Shown here: piece after piece, positions 1-11,840 of the stretch
Position numbering within the stretch: position 1 is the stretch's first letter
Layout: each line of letters opens with the position of its first letter
NCBI RefSeq assembly: GCF_026626635.1
Contig: NZ_JAPNKA010000001.1
Location: 10,214,501 to 10,278,500, forward strand
Reading direction: 5' to 3'
Length of the DNA stretch: 64,000 bases
From: Archangium lansingense
Lineage (GTDB): Bacteria > Myxococcota > Myxococcia > Myxococcales > Myxococcaceae
The notes under the pieces: model-generated
Database searches by the model: none
What the model was told of the DNA's origin: nothing
What the model saw: the letters and a program-made list of their open reading frames with translations, nothing else
Made by a program: the position numbers and the translations under genes

Positions 1-539
1 GCCACATCCGCCGCGCCATCACCGAGCAGCTCGCGCCACGAGAGGTACACCGAGCCCTGGACGAGCCGCGCCACGGTACAGGCGCCGGCCACGGCCACGA
101 GCGCGGTGGCCAGAGGGCGAATCCACCGCAAGGTGGTGGGCTTGCGCAGGCAGCGCACGAGCATCGCGCGCCACGTGTTGCGCTGCGGAGGTGCGAGTGA
201 GGACCGCACTGGAGACGGCGTCTCCTCGCGGTAGCCGAGCGCGGGGAGTGCGAGCACCAGGTCCGCCGTCAGCTCCCAAGCCAGGGCGAGGGCTCGGGCC
301 AGAGTGGTGCGCCGCTCCAGGGAGAGCAGGTCCACGAGAGGCGCGGTGAGGTTGTAGCGGCCCACGAGCCGATCGAACGCGGCATCGGCCAGGTCCACTA
401 CGGCCAGGAGCCGGTCATCGAGCGTATCCGCTGCGGCATGGACGCCCACGGCGATGAGCGCCAGCAGACCGAGCGGCATGAAGGCCCACCGGAAGTGGCC
501 GAGGAAACGCGAGAGCGCGGTGAAAGGGCCCTGGGACAC
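1..539 (-). CDS. Membrane-associated protein of unknown function (C-terminus beyond window)
   Basis: An open minus-strand frame runs from a GTG at 539 off the left edge, giving about 179 residues with no stop. The GTG has GGAG about 8 nt upstream. A hydrophobic stretch near residues 22-40 (FMPLGLLALIAVGVHA) and another near residues 138-152 (ATALVAVAGACTVA) look like membrane segments, separated by a soluble portion with regularly spaced leucines. No family is recognised. It lies on the same strand as pnp but beyond two strong hairpins, so it is probably a separate transcription unit. An ATG at 479 is an alternative start. Frame and strand are supported by typical high-GC codon use; function is unknown. 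Confidence 0.55.
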   Translation of the reverse strand, partial: MSQGPFTALSRFLGHFRWAFMPLGLLALIAVGVHAAADTLDDRLLAVVDLADAAFDRLVGRYNLTAPLVDLLSLERRTTLARALALAWELTADLVLALPALGYREETPSPVRSSLAPPQRNTWRAMLVRCLRKPTTLRWIRPLATALVAVAGACTVARLVQGSVYLSWRELLGDGAADV

Positions 540-618
540 GGGAGGCTCCGGAGGTGGACCTGCCCATCAACGCACGGGCCGGCGGAAGGATTTTTCCCGC
601 CTGTAGCCCGCAACGGAA

Positions 619-680
619 GACGCCCTCCCCCGCCAAAGCGAAGAGAGGGCGTCGATTCTCCCTCTCCCAGAGGGAGAGGG
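619..680 (-). terminator. Two tandem hairpins downstream of pnp
   Basis: Immediately after the pnp stop, a 9-bp perfect stem (660-668 with 672-680, 3-nt loop) is followed by a second 9-bp perfect stem (619-627 with 645-653, 17-nt loop). Neither has a clear U-tract, which is common in high-GC genomes. They mark the likely end of the rimP-to-pnp superoperon and may also protect the 3' end of the mRNA. The first stem resembles the CCCTCTCCC/GGGAGAGGG arm of the intergenic repeats near 39.8 and 44.7 kb. Confidence 0.6.
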
Positions 681-687
681 GTGCAGC

Positions 688-2868
<2,181 letters not shown>

Positions 2869-3216
2869 ATCCGTTTGCCTCGTACTTCCTGGTGGCCCCG
2901 CTGACGCGTGCCCTGCCTTTGGACAAAAGAAAGGTGAGGGCCCACGCGCCTCGATGCGAGGCCTGTAGGGTTGAATGCGGTCGCCGGGCCTGGAACAGGC
3001 GGATACGGGCAACCGCGGCTTGACTGCGGTGGGGGCGCCTTGGAAGCGCCAGAGGGATGCGCCGGAGCTTTGATCCCTGATCGCGCGGGCCGACCTGTTC
3101 TGCGCCGGGTCGGCCCGTCCGAACGGAAACCAAAACCTCCGTCCACACCACTCTCTTGCTTCCTCCCTCGCCCCGCTTCTTCCTCTGAACTGCGTACTGC
3201 GACTGCTTCTAACGAC
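2869..3216 (-). promoter_or_regulatory. Structured pnp leader
   Basis: No gene is seen between rpsO and pnp. The stretch holds several hairpins: a 10-bp perfect stem 3086-3095/3108-3117, a GGCGC/GCGCC stem 3034-3038/3046-3050 and an ACCGC/GCGGT stem 3012-3016/3026-3030. In E. coli the pnp leader contains a hairpin cut by RNase III, which allows PNPase to repress its own translation. This leader has the space and structure for comparable control, but that is inference. Confidence 0.5.
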
Positions 3217-3246
3217 TCGGGGCGCTGACGAATGCCAGCGCCCCGA
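3217..3246 (-). terminator. Strong hairpin between rpsO and pnp
   Basis: An 11-bp perfect GC-rich stem (3217-3227 with 3236-3246) with an 8-nt loop starts 12 nt past the rpsO stop. No U-run follows on the minus strand. It is probably a partial terminator or an mRNA-processing stem that separates rpsO from pnp, the position of the known attenuator in E. coli. Confidence 0.65.
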
Positions 3247-3258
3247 TTCACGACAGGC

Positions 3259-3531
3259 CTACTTGCGGATGCCGAGGCCCTCGATGAGCTTCTTGTAGCG
3301 GTTGGCGTCCTTGCTCTTCAGGTAGTCGAGCAGGCGGCGACGCTGACCCACCAGCTTCAGCAGACCGCGGCGGGAGTGGTGGTCCTTCTTGTGCGTCTTG
3401 AAGTGCTCCGTGAGCATGGTGATGCGCTCGGAGAGCAGGGCCACCTGCACCTCGGGAGAGCCGGTATCGCTCTCGTGGGTGCGGTACTTCGCGACAACCT
3501 CTGCCTTACGGTCCTGATGCAATGCCGACAT
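3259..3531 (-). CDS. rpsO: 30S ribosomal protein S15
   Basis: Binds 16S rRNA in the central domain of the 30S subunit. The 90-residue product matches the family's normal length (about 89) and contains the conserved signature around GSPEVQVALLSERI and the basic DHHSRRGL region that contacts rRNA. The start MSALHQ at 3531 is preceded by a GGA-containing ribosome binding site (AAGGAAGCAC). The upstream in-frame extension is arginine-rich leader and not part of S15. It sits between truB and pnp in the conserved order. Confidence 0.97.
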   Translation of the reverse strand: MSALHQDRKAEVVAKYRTHESDTGSPEVQVALLSERITMLTEHFKTHKKDHHSRRGLLKLVGQRRRLLDYLKSKDANRYKKLIEGLGIRK

Positions 3532-3750
3532 GTGCTTCCTTCTTCTCTCTGCCCGCTCCGGGGGATGGGTACTGCGGTCGCCGCGGTCCGCGGAGGGGTA
3601 CAGACCGGGCTTCCTCCTACTAACGAATCGGGGGCTTATAAGCATCGCCCGTGCGGGCGGTCAACCTGAAGCGCCCGATCTCCTGCCTGGAGACGGACCA
3701 GTGGACAGTCCGGTGCCCCGAGGCCAAGGCCACCAGGAAGGTTCCAGGGG

Positions 3751-4620
3751 TCAGACGAGCACCCGCAGGTAGCGCAGCCGGCCGCGCACCACCTCGGCCA
3801 CGGCGAGCAGCGCCTCCGAGGGGTCCACCACCCGGACCCGGCCCGGATGAGCAGGGGCCTCCACTGGCACCCCGTGGGACACCCGTACCGCGTCCGCTGC
3901 GCTCACCCGCACCGCCGGCAGGTCCGTCAGGGCCTGGGAGACGGGCAACAGCCGCTTCGCCAGGGCCTCGGGCTCCCGGGCCAGCTCGGCCAGGTCCGCC
4001 AGCGGCAGCGCGTGGGCCAGGGTGAAGGGACCACTCGAGGTGCGCCGCAGCGCCTCCAGGTGGGCCCCACAACCCAGCGCCCGGCCGATGTCATAGGCGA
4101 GCGTGCGCACGAAGAAGCCCTTGGAGCAGCGCACCGACAGGCGGAGCTGGTTGGCACTGAAGTCGCGCAGCACCAGCTCGTACACCGTCACATGGCGGCT
4201 GGCGCGCTCCACTTCCTCGCCGGCGCGGGCGAGCTCGTACAGCCGCTTCCCGCCCACCTTCACCGCCGAGTACATGGGCGGCACCTGGTCGAAGGAGCCG
4301 CGGAAGCGTCCCAGCACGTCCTCCAGCAGGGGCGCGGTGAGGGCGGGTACCGGCGCCTCGGCCACCACCTTGCCCTCGGCGTCCTGGGTGTCCGTCTCCG
4401 CGCCCAGACGCACCACGGCGTCATAGGCCTTGTCGCCCTCGGTGATGAAGCCAGCCACCTTGGTCGCCTCACCCAGGCACAGGGGCAGAACCCCCGTGGC
4501 CATCGGGTCCAGCGTGCCGGTGTGGCCCACCTTCTTCACCTTGAGCAGACCCCGGACCTGCCGCACCACGTCGAACGAGGTGGGCCCCTTGGGCTTATCG
4601 ATGACCAGGACGCCGTTCAT
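3751..4620 (-). CDS. truB: tRNA pseudouridine(55) synthase
   Basis: Isomerises U55 to pseudouridine in the T-loop of tRNAs. The 289-residue protein opens with the family signature GVLVIDKPKGPTSF and has the catalytic aspartate (D38) in GHTGTLDPMATG. The C-terminal part has the PUA-like region, ending at LRYLRVLV. Length is normal for bacterial TruB. It lies 35 bp downstream of rbfA, the canonical neighbour. A gap of about 220 bp before rpsO has no gene and could hold an internal promoter. Confidence 0.96.
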   Translation of the reverse strand: MNGVLVIDKPKGPTSFDVVRQVRGLLKVKKVGHTGTLDPMATGVLPLCLGEATKVAGFITEGDKAYDAVVRLGAETDTQDAEGKVVAEAPVPALTAPLLEDVLGRFRGSFDQVPPMYSAVKVGGKRLYELARAGEEVERASRHVTVYELVLRDFSANQLRLSVRCSKGFFVRTLAYDIGRALGCGAHLEALRRTSSGPFTLAHALPLADLAELAREPEALAKRLLPVSQALTDLPAVRVSAADAVRVSHGVPVEAPAHPGRVRVVDPSEALLAVAEVVRGRLRYLRVLV

Positions 4621-4655
4621 GCTTCCGATTCTACCGGCAACCGCACCGTGCGCGG

Positions 4656-5015
4656 CTACCAGCCCTCCTTCTCCTTCACCTCGCGCAACAGCCGCTCGAT
4701 GCGGTCACCCCGCTCCAGCGACTCGTCGAAGGTGAAGAACACCTCGGGCGACACGCGCAGATTCACCGCCTCGGTGATCTCCCGGCGGATGTACCCCTTG
4801 GCCGCCTCGAGCCCCTTCTCGGTGTCCTTGCGCTGCTGCTCGGTGCCCATCATCGAGTAGTAGATGCGGGCCGTCTTCAGGTCCGGCGACACCTTCACGC
4901 CGGTGATGGTGATGAAGCCGATGCGTGGATCCTTCAGCTCGCCTCGGGTGAGCATCCTCCCGAGGGCCACCTGGATTTCCTGCCCCACACGCTCCGGCCG
5001 ATTGCTGGTACTCAT
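4656..5015 (-). CDS. rbfA: Ribosome-binding factor A
   Basis: Small KH-like factor for late 30S maturation and 16S 5'-end processing. The 119-residue product has the typical core RVGQEIQVALGRML and the segment DPRIGFITITGVKVSPDL. The start at 5015 is chosen because its ATG overlaps the stop of the upstream DUF503 gene (ATGA) and is preceded by GGGAGAAGA. An in-frame start four codons upstream would lie inside the upstream gene. The overlap implies translational coupling within the nusA-infB operon. Confidence 0.95.
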   Translation of the reverse strand: MSTSNRPERVGQEIQVALGRMLTRGELKDPRIGFITITGVKVSPDLKTARIYYSMMGTEQQRKDTEKGLEAAKGYIRREITEAVNLRVSPEVFFTFDESLERGDRIERLLREVKEKEGW

Positions 5016-5617
5016 TTCTTCTCCCAATCCCTCGGGTTGCGCAGGCTCCGCGCGCGGGCCCGGGCCTCATCCAATGACAGGGGACCCTGCCGCTCCGAGC
5101 CCTTGACGGGCCGCCCGCTCTCCTGCCCCTGGTGCCGACGCTCCCAGTCCACCATCCCCTCGGCCTCGGCCATGGAGCGGTCTCCACGGCCCATGCCGGC
5201 GATGAGGTCCTCCAGGTCCGCCTCCGGCCCCGCCTCCTCACCGTCCTCCTCGAACTCCTCCGACTCCTCGTCGTCCCCGGCCTTGTCCCGCCTGGCCGGC
5301 ATGGGCCGACTGGGGGTGTAGAGCGTCTCCCCGAAGGCCATGATCTCCGTCTGTCGGGAGAGGAGGGGCGCTACGTACATCTCCTCCACAAAGCGGATGA
5401 TCTTCTCCATCTGCTCGTCGACATGGCGGCGTTCATTGCCCACCACCGCCAGCGCGAGCGTGGCCTTCTGCCAGAGATCCTGGTCATCCACCTCGGCCAC
5501 GGCCACGTTGAACCGGGCTTTCACCCGCTCTGTAATCCGGCGGAGAACCTGCCGCTTGGCCTTGAGAGAACCGCTCTCCGGAATCTGCAGGGTCAGACGT
5601 GCGACACAAACGAACAT
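5012..5617 (-). CDS. DUF503 (YlxP-like) protein with acidic C-terminal extension
   Basis: The first ~92 residues from MFVCVARLTLQIPESGSLKA match the DUF503/YlxP family, small ferredoxin-like proteins usually encoded between infB and rbfA; biochemical function is not firmly established. The usual family member is only ~90-100 residues, whereas this one is 201. Its second half is very acidic (EESEEFEEDGEEAG) and then charged and arginine-rich to the end. The extension may be a myxobacterial addition for binding basic partners such as ribosomal proteins or rRNA-associated factors (inference). The start is set at 5617 by family alignment. Its stop overlaps the rbfA start by 4 nt. Confidence 0.85.
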   Translation of the reverse strand: MFVCVARLTLQIPESGSLKAKRQVLRRITERVKARFNVAVAEVDDQDLWQKATLALAVVGNERRHVDEQMEKIIRFVEEMYVAPLLSRQTEIMAFGETLYTPSRPMPARRDKAGDDEESEEFEEDGEEAGPEADLEDLIAGMGRGDRSMAEAEGMVDWERRHQGQESGRPVKGSERQGPLSLDEARARARSLRNPRDWEKK

Positions 5618-5706
5618 GACACAAAGACCTTCGGGCCCGGTGACCACGCCTGGACGGCGGGCCACCGGGTGCAATCCGGTGGTGAAGAACAGCGGCCGGA
5701 GAGGGA

Positions 5707-8700
5707 CTAGCTCAGGCTCGGCCGCGTCTCCTCGATCTCATAGGCCTCGATGATGTCGCCGGGCTTGAGATCGGTGTAGTTCTCGATGCCGATACCGCAC
5801 TCGAAGCCCTGGGCGACTTCCTTCACGTCGTCCTTGAAGCGGCGGAGCGAGGCCATGCGGCCAGAGAACAGCTGCTTGCTGTCGCGCAGCAGGCGGACGT
5901 AGGCACCACGCTTCATCACACCGTCGAGCACCGCCGCACCGGCGATGGTGCCCAGCTTCGGCACGTTGAAGGTGTTGCGGACCTCGGCACGACCCAGCTT
6001 GCGCTCGGTGCGGATGGGCTCCAGGAGGTCTTCCATGGCCTTCCGGACACCATCGATGAGCTCGTAGATGATGCTGTAGGTCTGCAGCGTCACCTCCTGG
6101 GCCTTCGCCGCGGCTTCGGTGCCGGACTCAGGCTTGACGTTGAAGCCGACCACCAGACCCTTGGAGGCGGCCGCGCGCATCACGTCGCCCTCGGTCATGG
6201 CACCCACACCCCAGTGGACGATCTCCACGCGGACCTTGTGGGTGGACAGCTTCTGGACGGCCTCCTTGACGGCCTCGGCCGAGCCCTGCACGTCCGCCTT
6301 GATGACGAGCCGCAGCTCCTTGGCGCCGCCGCCCGCCTTGGTCTTGGCGAAGAGCTGCTCGAGCGTCTCGCGGGTGCTGGGCTTGCCCAGCTCCGCCTCG
6401 CGGCCCTTCATGGCGCGGTGGGTGGCGATCTCCTTGGCCGCCTTCTCGTCGGCCACCGCGTTGAGGGTGTCACCCGCGGTGGGCACACCCGAGAGGCCAA
6501 CGAGCTCGGCGGAGTAGCCCGGAAGGACTTCCTTCACGGACTCGCCGCGGCTGTTGTTCATGGCGCGCACGCGGCCGAAGTGCGTCCCGGTGACGACGGA
6601 ATCGCCCACGCGGAGCGTGCCCTCCTGCACCAGCACCGTGGCCACGGGACCGCGGCCCTTCTCCAGCTTGGCCTCGATGATGGCGCCCACCGCCGGACGG
6701 CCCGGGTTGCTCGTGAGCTCGAGCACCTCGGCCTGCAGCGCGATGTTCTCCAGCAGCAGGTCGATGCCCATCTTCTGCTTGGCCGAGACGGGCACCATGA
6801 TGGTGTCGCCGCCCCACTCCTCGGGAGTGAGCTCGTAGTTGGCCAGGTCCTTCTTCACGCGGTCCGGGTTGGCGCCCGGCACGTCCATCTTGTTGATGGC
6901 GACGACGATGGGGACCTCGGCGGCCTTGGCCTGCTTGATGGACTCGATCGTCTGCGGCATCACGCCGTCGTCGGCGGCCACCACCAGCACGACGATGTCC
7001 GTCACGTTGGCGCCGCGGGCGCGCATGGACGTGAAGGCCTCGTGGCCCGGGGTATCCAGGAAGGTGATGTCACCGCGCGACGTCGTCACCGAGTAGGCGC
7101 CGATGTGCTGGGTGATGCCACCGGCCTCGCCGGCCGCCACGTTGGCAGCGCGGATGGCGTCGAGCAGGCTCGTCTTGCCGTGGTCGACGTGGCCCATGAC
7201 GGTGACCACCGGCGGACGCGGACGCTCGTCCTCGGGACGCGCCTCCACCTCGGGCAGGAAGTCCTCCACCTCGAAGCCAGCCTTCTCCACACGCCAGCCG
7301 TAGTCGGTGGCGAGCAGCTCCGTGGTCTCCGCGTCGATGACCTGGTTGGCCGTGGTCGGCTTGCCCAGGCCCATCAGCTTCTTGATGAGCTCGACGGTGC
7401 GCACACCCATGCGCTGGCCCAGGTCGGACACGGAGATGCCCTCCTGGATCTTGATGACCTTCTTCTCCTCGGCCATCTGGGTGATCTGCGTCTTGGCGCC
7501 CTTCTTGGTGGGCTTCTTCTTCTTGCCGCGGATGGGGATGGTGACGCGGCCCCACACCAGATCGGAGATCTCCTGCTTGGAGGGGCCGCCCTCGCCCGCC
7601 GGGCCACGCTTGGTGCGTCCGGCCTTCTCCTTGTCCTTGCCCTTGGAGACGTCAACGAGCTCACGGCCGCGGCCGGCGTGGTCCGGGATGACCCTGAACT
7701 CACGCTTCTCGCCGATGGCGCTCTTGCCCGGCGCCATGGGGTACTGCTTGCCCGCGCCGCCCGTGGGCGTCACCCGGCGAACCTGGATGAGCGGGCGCGA
7801 GATGACGACGGCCTGGGTGGCCGTGGGACGCTGCGAGCGCGGATCCTGCACCACCTGCTGATGGGGCACGCCGCCCACCATCACCTGCTGACCGGGAGTA
7901 CCAGGCTGACCACCCGCCGCGCCACCCGGAGCCGAGGGACGCACCGGACCGGTGGACTGGATGCCACCGCTGCGCTGGTACTGGCTGGGGCCGCCACGCT
8001 GCTGGTACTGGCCGGGGCCACCGCGGCCCTGACCACCGGGGCCACCGCGGCCCTGACCACCGGGGCCACCGGGACGGCCTCCCTGACCACCGGGGCCACC
8101 GGGACGGCCTCCCTGACCACCGGGGCCACCGGGACGACCTCCCTGACCACCGGGACCGCCCGGAGAAGAGGTCCGATGGGGACCGGAAGAGGGATGGGCC
8201 GAGGGGGTCCGGACAGTGGGAGGAACCGCCGAAGGCGGGCGGGTAGACAAGCTGGGTGACTCCTTGACAGGGGATGGCGGCTGCACGGCGGCAGCCGGGG
8301 GCGGGATGGCCGCACGGGGCGGCTCCGCGGCCCGCGGCGCCTCAGTGGCGGCAGCGGGGGTCGGCTGCGTAGCGGGGCGCGACGGCTCCGCGGCGGCAGC
8401 AGGCTGGGCCTCGGCCCGGGGGGCCTCGGCGGGGGCGGCCGGCGGAACGCCAGCTGCCGGGGTCTCGGGAACGGAAGGCGTCGCAGCGGCCCGCGGCACC
8501 TCGGCGGCCGGAGCTTCCGGAGTGGTGGCGGTGGGCGGCTGAGCAGCAGCCCGGGGCGCCTCGGCAACCGGAGCCTCGACAACCGGCGGCTCGGCGGCCC
8601 GCGCATGGGCCTCGACGGCCGGCGGCTCGGCGGCTCGCGGCGCTTCGGCTGCCGGAGCCTCTTCATAACCTGCATCGGTGGACGAAGGGGCCGTCGGGGC

Positions 8701-8934
8701 CTTGCGGCGCACCACGAATCCCTTCGCCGCAACAGGCGCTGCGGCCTGCTTGGGCTTCCGCTTGTCCAGAATCTTCTGTACCGCGGCGGTGGCCTGATCG
8801 TCCTCGAGCGAAGACGAGTGGCTCTTGACGTCGTAGCCGAGCGCGACGAGCTCGGTCACGACCTCTTTGTTGTCGAGCTCGACCCCATGGTCCTTGAGCT
8901 CTTTTGCAATTTCGTGAACGCGCTTCTTCGACAT
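5707..8934 (-). CDS. infB: Translation initiation factor IF-2
   Basis: GTPase that delivers initiator tRNA to the 30S subunit. At 1075 residues it is longer than typical IF-2 (about 740-890). The N-terminal IF2N-like segment (MSKKRVHEIAKELKDHGV) is followed by a long Pro/Ala/Glu-rich region, then a Gly-Pro-Gln-Arg repeat at about residues 257-312 built from GGPGGQGGRP units. A second IF2N segment precedes the G domain. GTPase motifs are GHVDHGKT (about 581-588), DTPGH (about 627) and NKMD (about 681). The C-terminal domains are complete. It is preceded by ylxR and followed by the DUF503 gene, the conserved order. Confidence 0.97.
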   Translation of the reverse strand: MSKKRVHEIAKELKDHGVELDNKEVVTELVALGYDVKSHSSSLEDDQATAAVQKILDKRKPKQAAAPVAAKGFVVRRKAPTAPSSTDAGYEEAPAAEAPRAAEPPAVEAHARAAEPPVVEAPVAEAPRAAAQPPTATTPEAPAAEVPRAAATPSVPETPAAGVPPAAPAEAPRAEAQPAAAAEPSRPATQPTPAAATEAPRAAEPPRAAIPPPAAAVQPPSPVKESPSLSTRPPSAVPPTVRTPSAHPSSGPHRTSSPGGPGGQGGRPGGPGGQGGRPGGPGGQGGRPGGPGGQGRGGPGGQGRGGPGQYQQRGGPSQYQRSGGIQSTGPVRPSAPGGAAGGQPGTPGQQVMVGGVPHQQVVQDPRSQRPTATQAVVISRPLIQVRRVTPTGGAGKQYPMAPGKSAIGEKREFRVIPDHAGRGRELVDVSKGKDKEKAGRTKRGPAGEGGPSKQEISDLVWGRVTIPIRGKKKKPTKKGAKTQITQMAEEKKVIKIQEGISVSDLGQRMGVRTVELIKKLMGLGKPTTANQVIDAETTELLATDYGWRVEKAGFEVEDFLPEVEARPEDERPRPPVVTVMGHVDHGKTSLLDAIRAANVAAGEAGGITQHIGAYSVTTSRGDITFLDTPGHEAFTSMRARGANVTDIVVLVVAADDGVMPQTIESIKQAKAAEVPIVVAINKMDVPGANPDRVKKDLANYELTPEEWGGDTIMVPVSAKQKMGIDLLLENIALQAEVLELTSNPGRPAVGAIIEAKLEKGRGPVATVLVQEGTLRVGDSVVTGTHFGRVRAMNNSRGESVKEVLPGYSAELVGLSGVPTAGDTLNAVADEKAAKEIATHRAMKGREAELGKPSTRETLEQLFAKTKAGGGAKELRLVIKADVQGSAEAVKEAVQKLSTHKVRVEIVHWGVGAMTEGDVMRAAASKGLVVGFNVKPESGTEAAAKAQEVTLQTYSIIYELIDGVRKAMEDLLEPIRTERKLGRAEVRNTFNVPKLGTIAGAAVLDGVMKRGAYVRLLRDSKQLFSGRMASLRRFKDDVKEVAQGFECGIGIENYTDLKPGDIIEAYEIEETRPSLS

Positions 8935-9005
8935 ACGTTGCTTGGCCTTTTGCTCCGCCGGCTACCGGGCGCAGCACCCTAATCCAAAAATGTGTGCGAG
9001 TGGTG

Positions 9006-9347
9006 CTAACACCCACTCCCCCCGGCCGCTCCACCCCGAGCCGGGCCCGACTCCAACGCCTGTCCCAGGGCCGACGGGTCGACTGCTCCCGCCTTCCCCC
9101 GGAAGGCCCTGCCAAAGGCCTTCCGCTTCACCGCCGCTGCCAGACACCCGACACCGCAGAGCCAGGCCCCCCTCCCGGGGAGCCGTCTCGCCCTGTCCAC
9201 CACCACCGCTCCCTCGGGGCCCACCGCCAGGCGGGTGAGCTCCTCCTGGACCCGTCTAGAGCCGCAGCCGATGCAGCTTCGCACCGGTCCGGCATCCGCC
9301 GGGAGTTCTTCTTTTCTTCTAGTACCGGAACGAGCCTTCAGGCGCAT
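9006..9347 (-). CDS. ylxR: YlxR (DUF448) RNA-binding protein
   Basis: Small nucleic-acid-binding protein conserved between nusA and infB; the Bacillus homologue (RnpM) has been reported to modulate RNase P. The signature RSCIGCGSRR and the later GRGAWLC segment identify the family. About 113 residues, slightly long because of a Gly/Ala/Ser-rich tail. The ATG at 9347 is chosen as start, with a G-rich run directly upstream that is unusually close for a ribosome binding site. A TTG at 9359 in the same frame is possible. It lies about 48 bp after nusA, in the same transcript. Confidence 0.88.
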   Translation of the reverse strand: MRLKARSGTRRKEELPADAGPVRSCIGCGSRRVQEELTRLAVGPEGAVVVDRARRLPGRGAWLCGVGCLAAAVKRKAFGRAFRGKAGAVDPSALGQALESGPARGGAAGGSGC

Positions 9348-9395
9348 CCCCCCTGGCAACCAAGCGAGCTTACGACCTCAGCCCGATCATTAAAA

Positions 9396-11081
<1,686 letters not shown>

Positions 11082-11142
11082 CATCTTCTCCAAAAGGATC
11101 CACGGGCGCGCCCGCGCGAGGGCGCACCCTGTATGTGGACTG

Positions 11143-11625
11143 CTAGAACTCGAACTCCAGATTGGCCTTGGCGATGTCCTTGAAGGAGATGCGGAAGCTT
11201 CCCGCCCCTTCCACGTCCACGGCGATGGCGTCGGCCGCCACCTCGGTGAGCGTCCCGGTGAAGTTCTTGCGCGGCGGATCCCCAATGGGGCCAAAGGTCT
11301 TCACCTTGACCTTCTGACCCTTCACCCGCTCGTAGTGCACGGGCTTCTTCAGGGGCCGGTTCACGCCGGGGCTGGAGACCTCCAGGTTGTACTCGTGGGG
11401 GACGATGTCCTCCACGTCCAGCGCCGTGTCCACCGCCCGCGAGGCCTGCGAGCACTCGTCCAGGCCCACCCGTCCGCCCGGCTTGTCGATGAACAGGCGC
11501 AGGACCCAGCCCTCGCGCTCGCGGACGAACTCCACCTCGAGGAGCTCCAGCCCCTCGCCCGCAACGATGGGCTCGAGCAGCTCCTGCGCCCTTGCCTCCA
11601 CCGTCTGCTTGATGTTCTCCGCCAT
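11143..11625 (-). CDS. rimP: Ribosome maturation factor RimP
   Basis: 30S assembly factor. The 160-residue product has the family landmarks ELLEVEFVRE, LRLFIDKPGGRVGLDECSQAS and the central EVSSPGVNRPLK motif. The start MAENIKQTVEA at 11625 is chosen over upstream codons because those translate the structured leader. First gene of the rimP-nusA-ylxR-infB operon. A hairpin followed by T-rich sequence sits about 35 nt upstream and may attenuate the operon. Confidence 0.95.
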   Translation of the reverse strand: MAENIKQTVEARAQELLEPIVAGEGLELLEVEFVREREGWVLRLFIDKPGGRVGLDECSQASRAVDTALDVEDIVPHEYNLEVSSPGVNRPLKKPVHYERVKGQKVKVKTFGPIGDPPRKNFTGTLTEVAADAIAVDVEGAGSFRISFKDIAKANLEFEF

Positions 11626-11651
11626 AGGCCGCTTCGAAAACTCCGGACTCC

Positions 11652-11686
11652 AAAAACACAAAAAGCGGGCACACCGGCCCACTTTT
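11652..11686 (-). terminator. Intrinsic-terminator-like hairpin in the rimP leader
   Basis: Reading the minus strand, positions 11686-11661 form a 10-bp stem with one mismatch and a 6-nt loop (AAAAGTGGGC / GCCCGCTTTT). It is followed by TGTGTTTTT, a U-rich tract, about 27 nt before the rimP start. The next gene upstream is divergent, so this cannot terminate an upstream minus-strand gene. The best reading is a leader attenuator for the rimP-nusA-infB operon, which in E. coli is controlled by NusA through premature termination. Direct evidence is the shape only. Confidence 0.6.
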
Positions 11687-11840
11687 CGAGGAACTGCGTC
11701 GAAAAATGTCGGCGGCGTCCGTAGCACACGCCACCTCGGGGTGTAAAGGATGACGCACCCCTTGTCCTGCCATCCAACAGTCCTCCCAGGGGTAGGGATT
11801 CCCGGGGTTTCCATGAACAGGGACCGGTTATAACGGCCCC

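Noticed and set aside
11626..11840. Possible tRNA-fMet (metY) gene ahead of rimP as in E. coli
   Set aside because: No cloverleaf or CCA end was found in the spacer.
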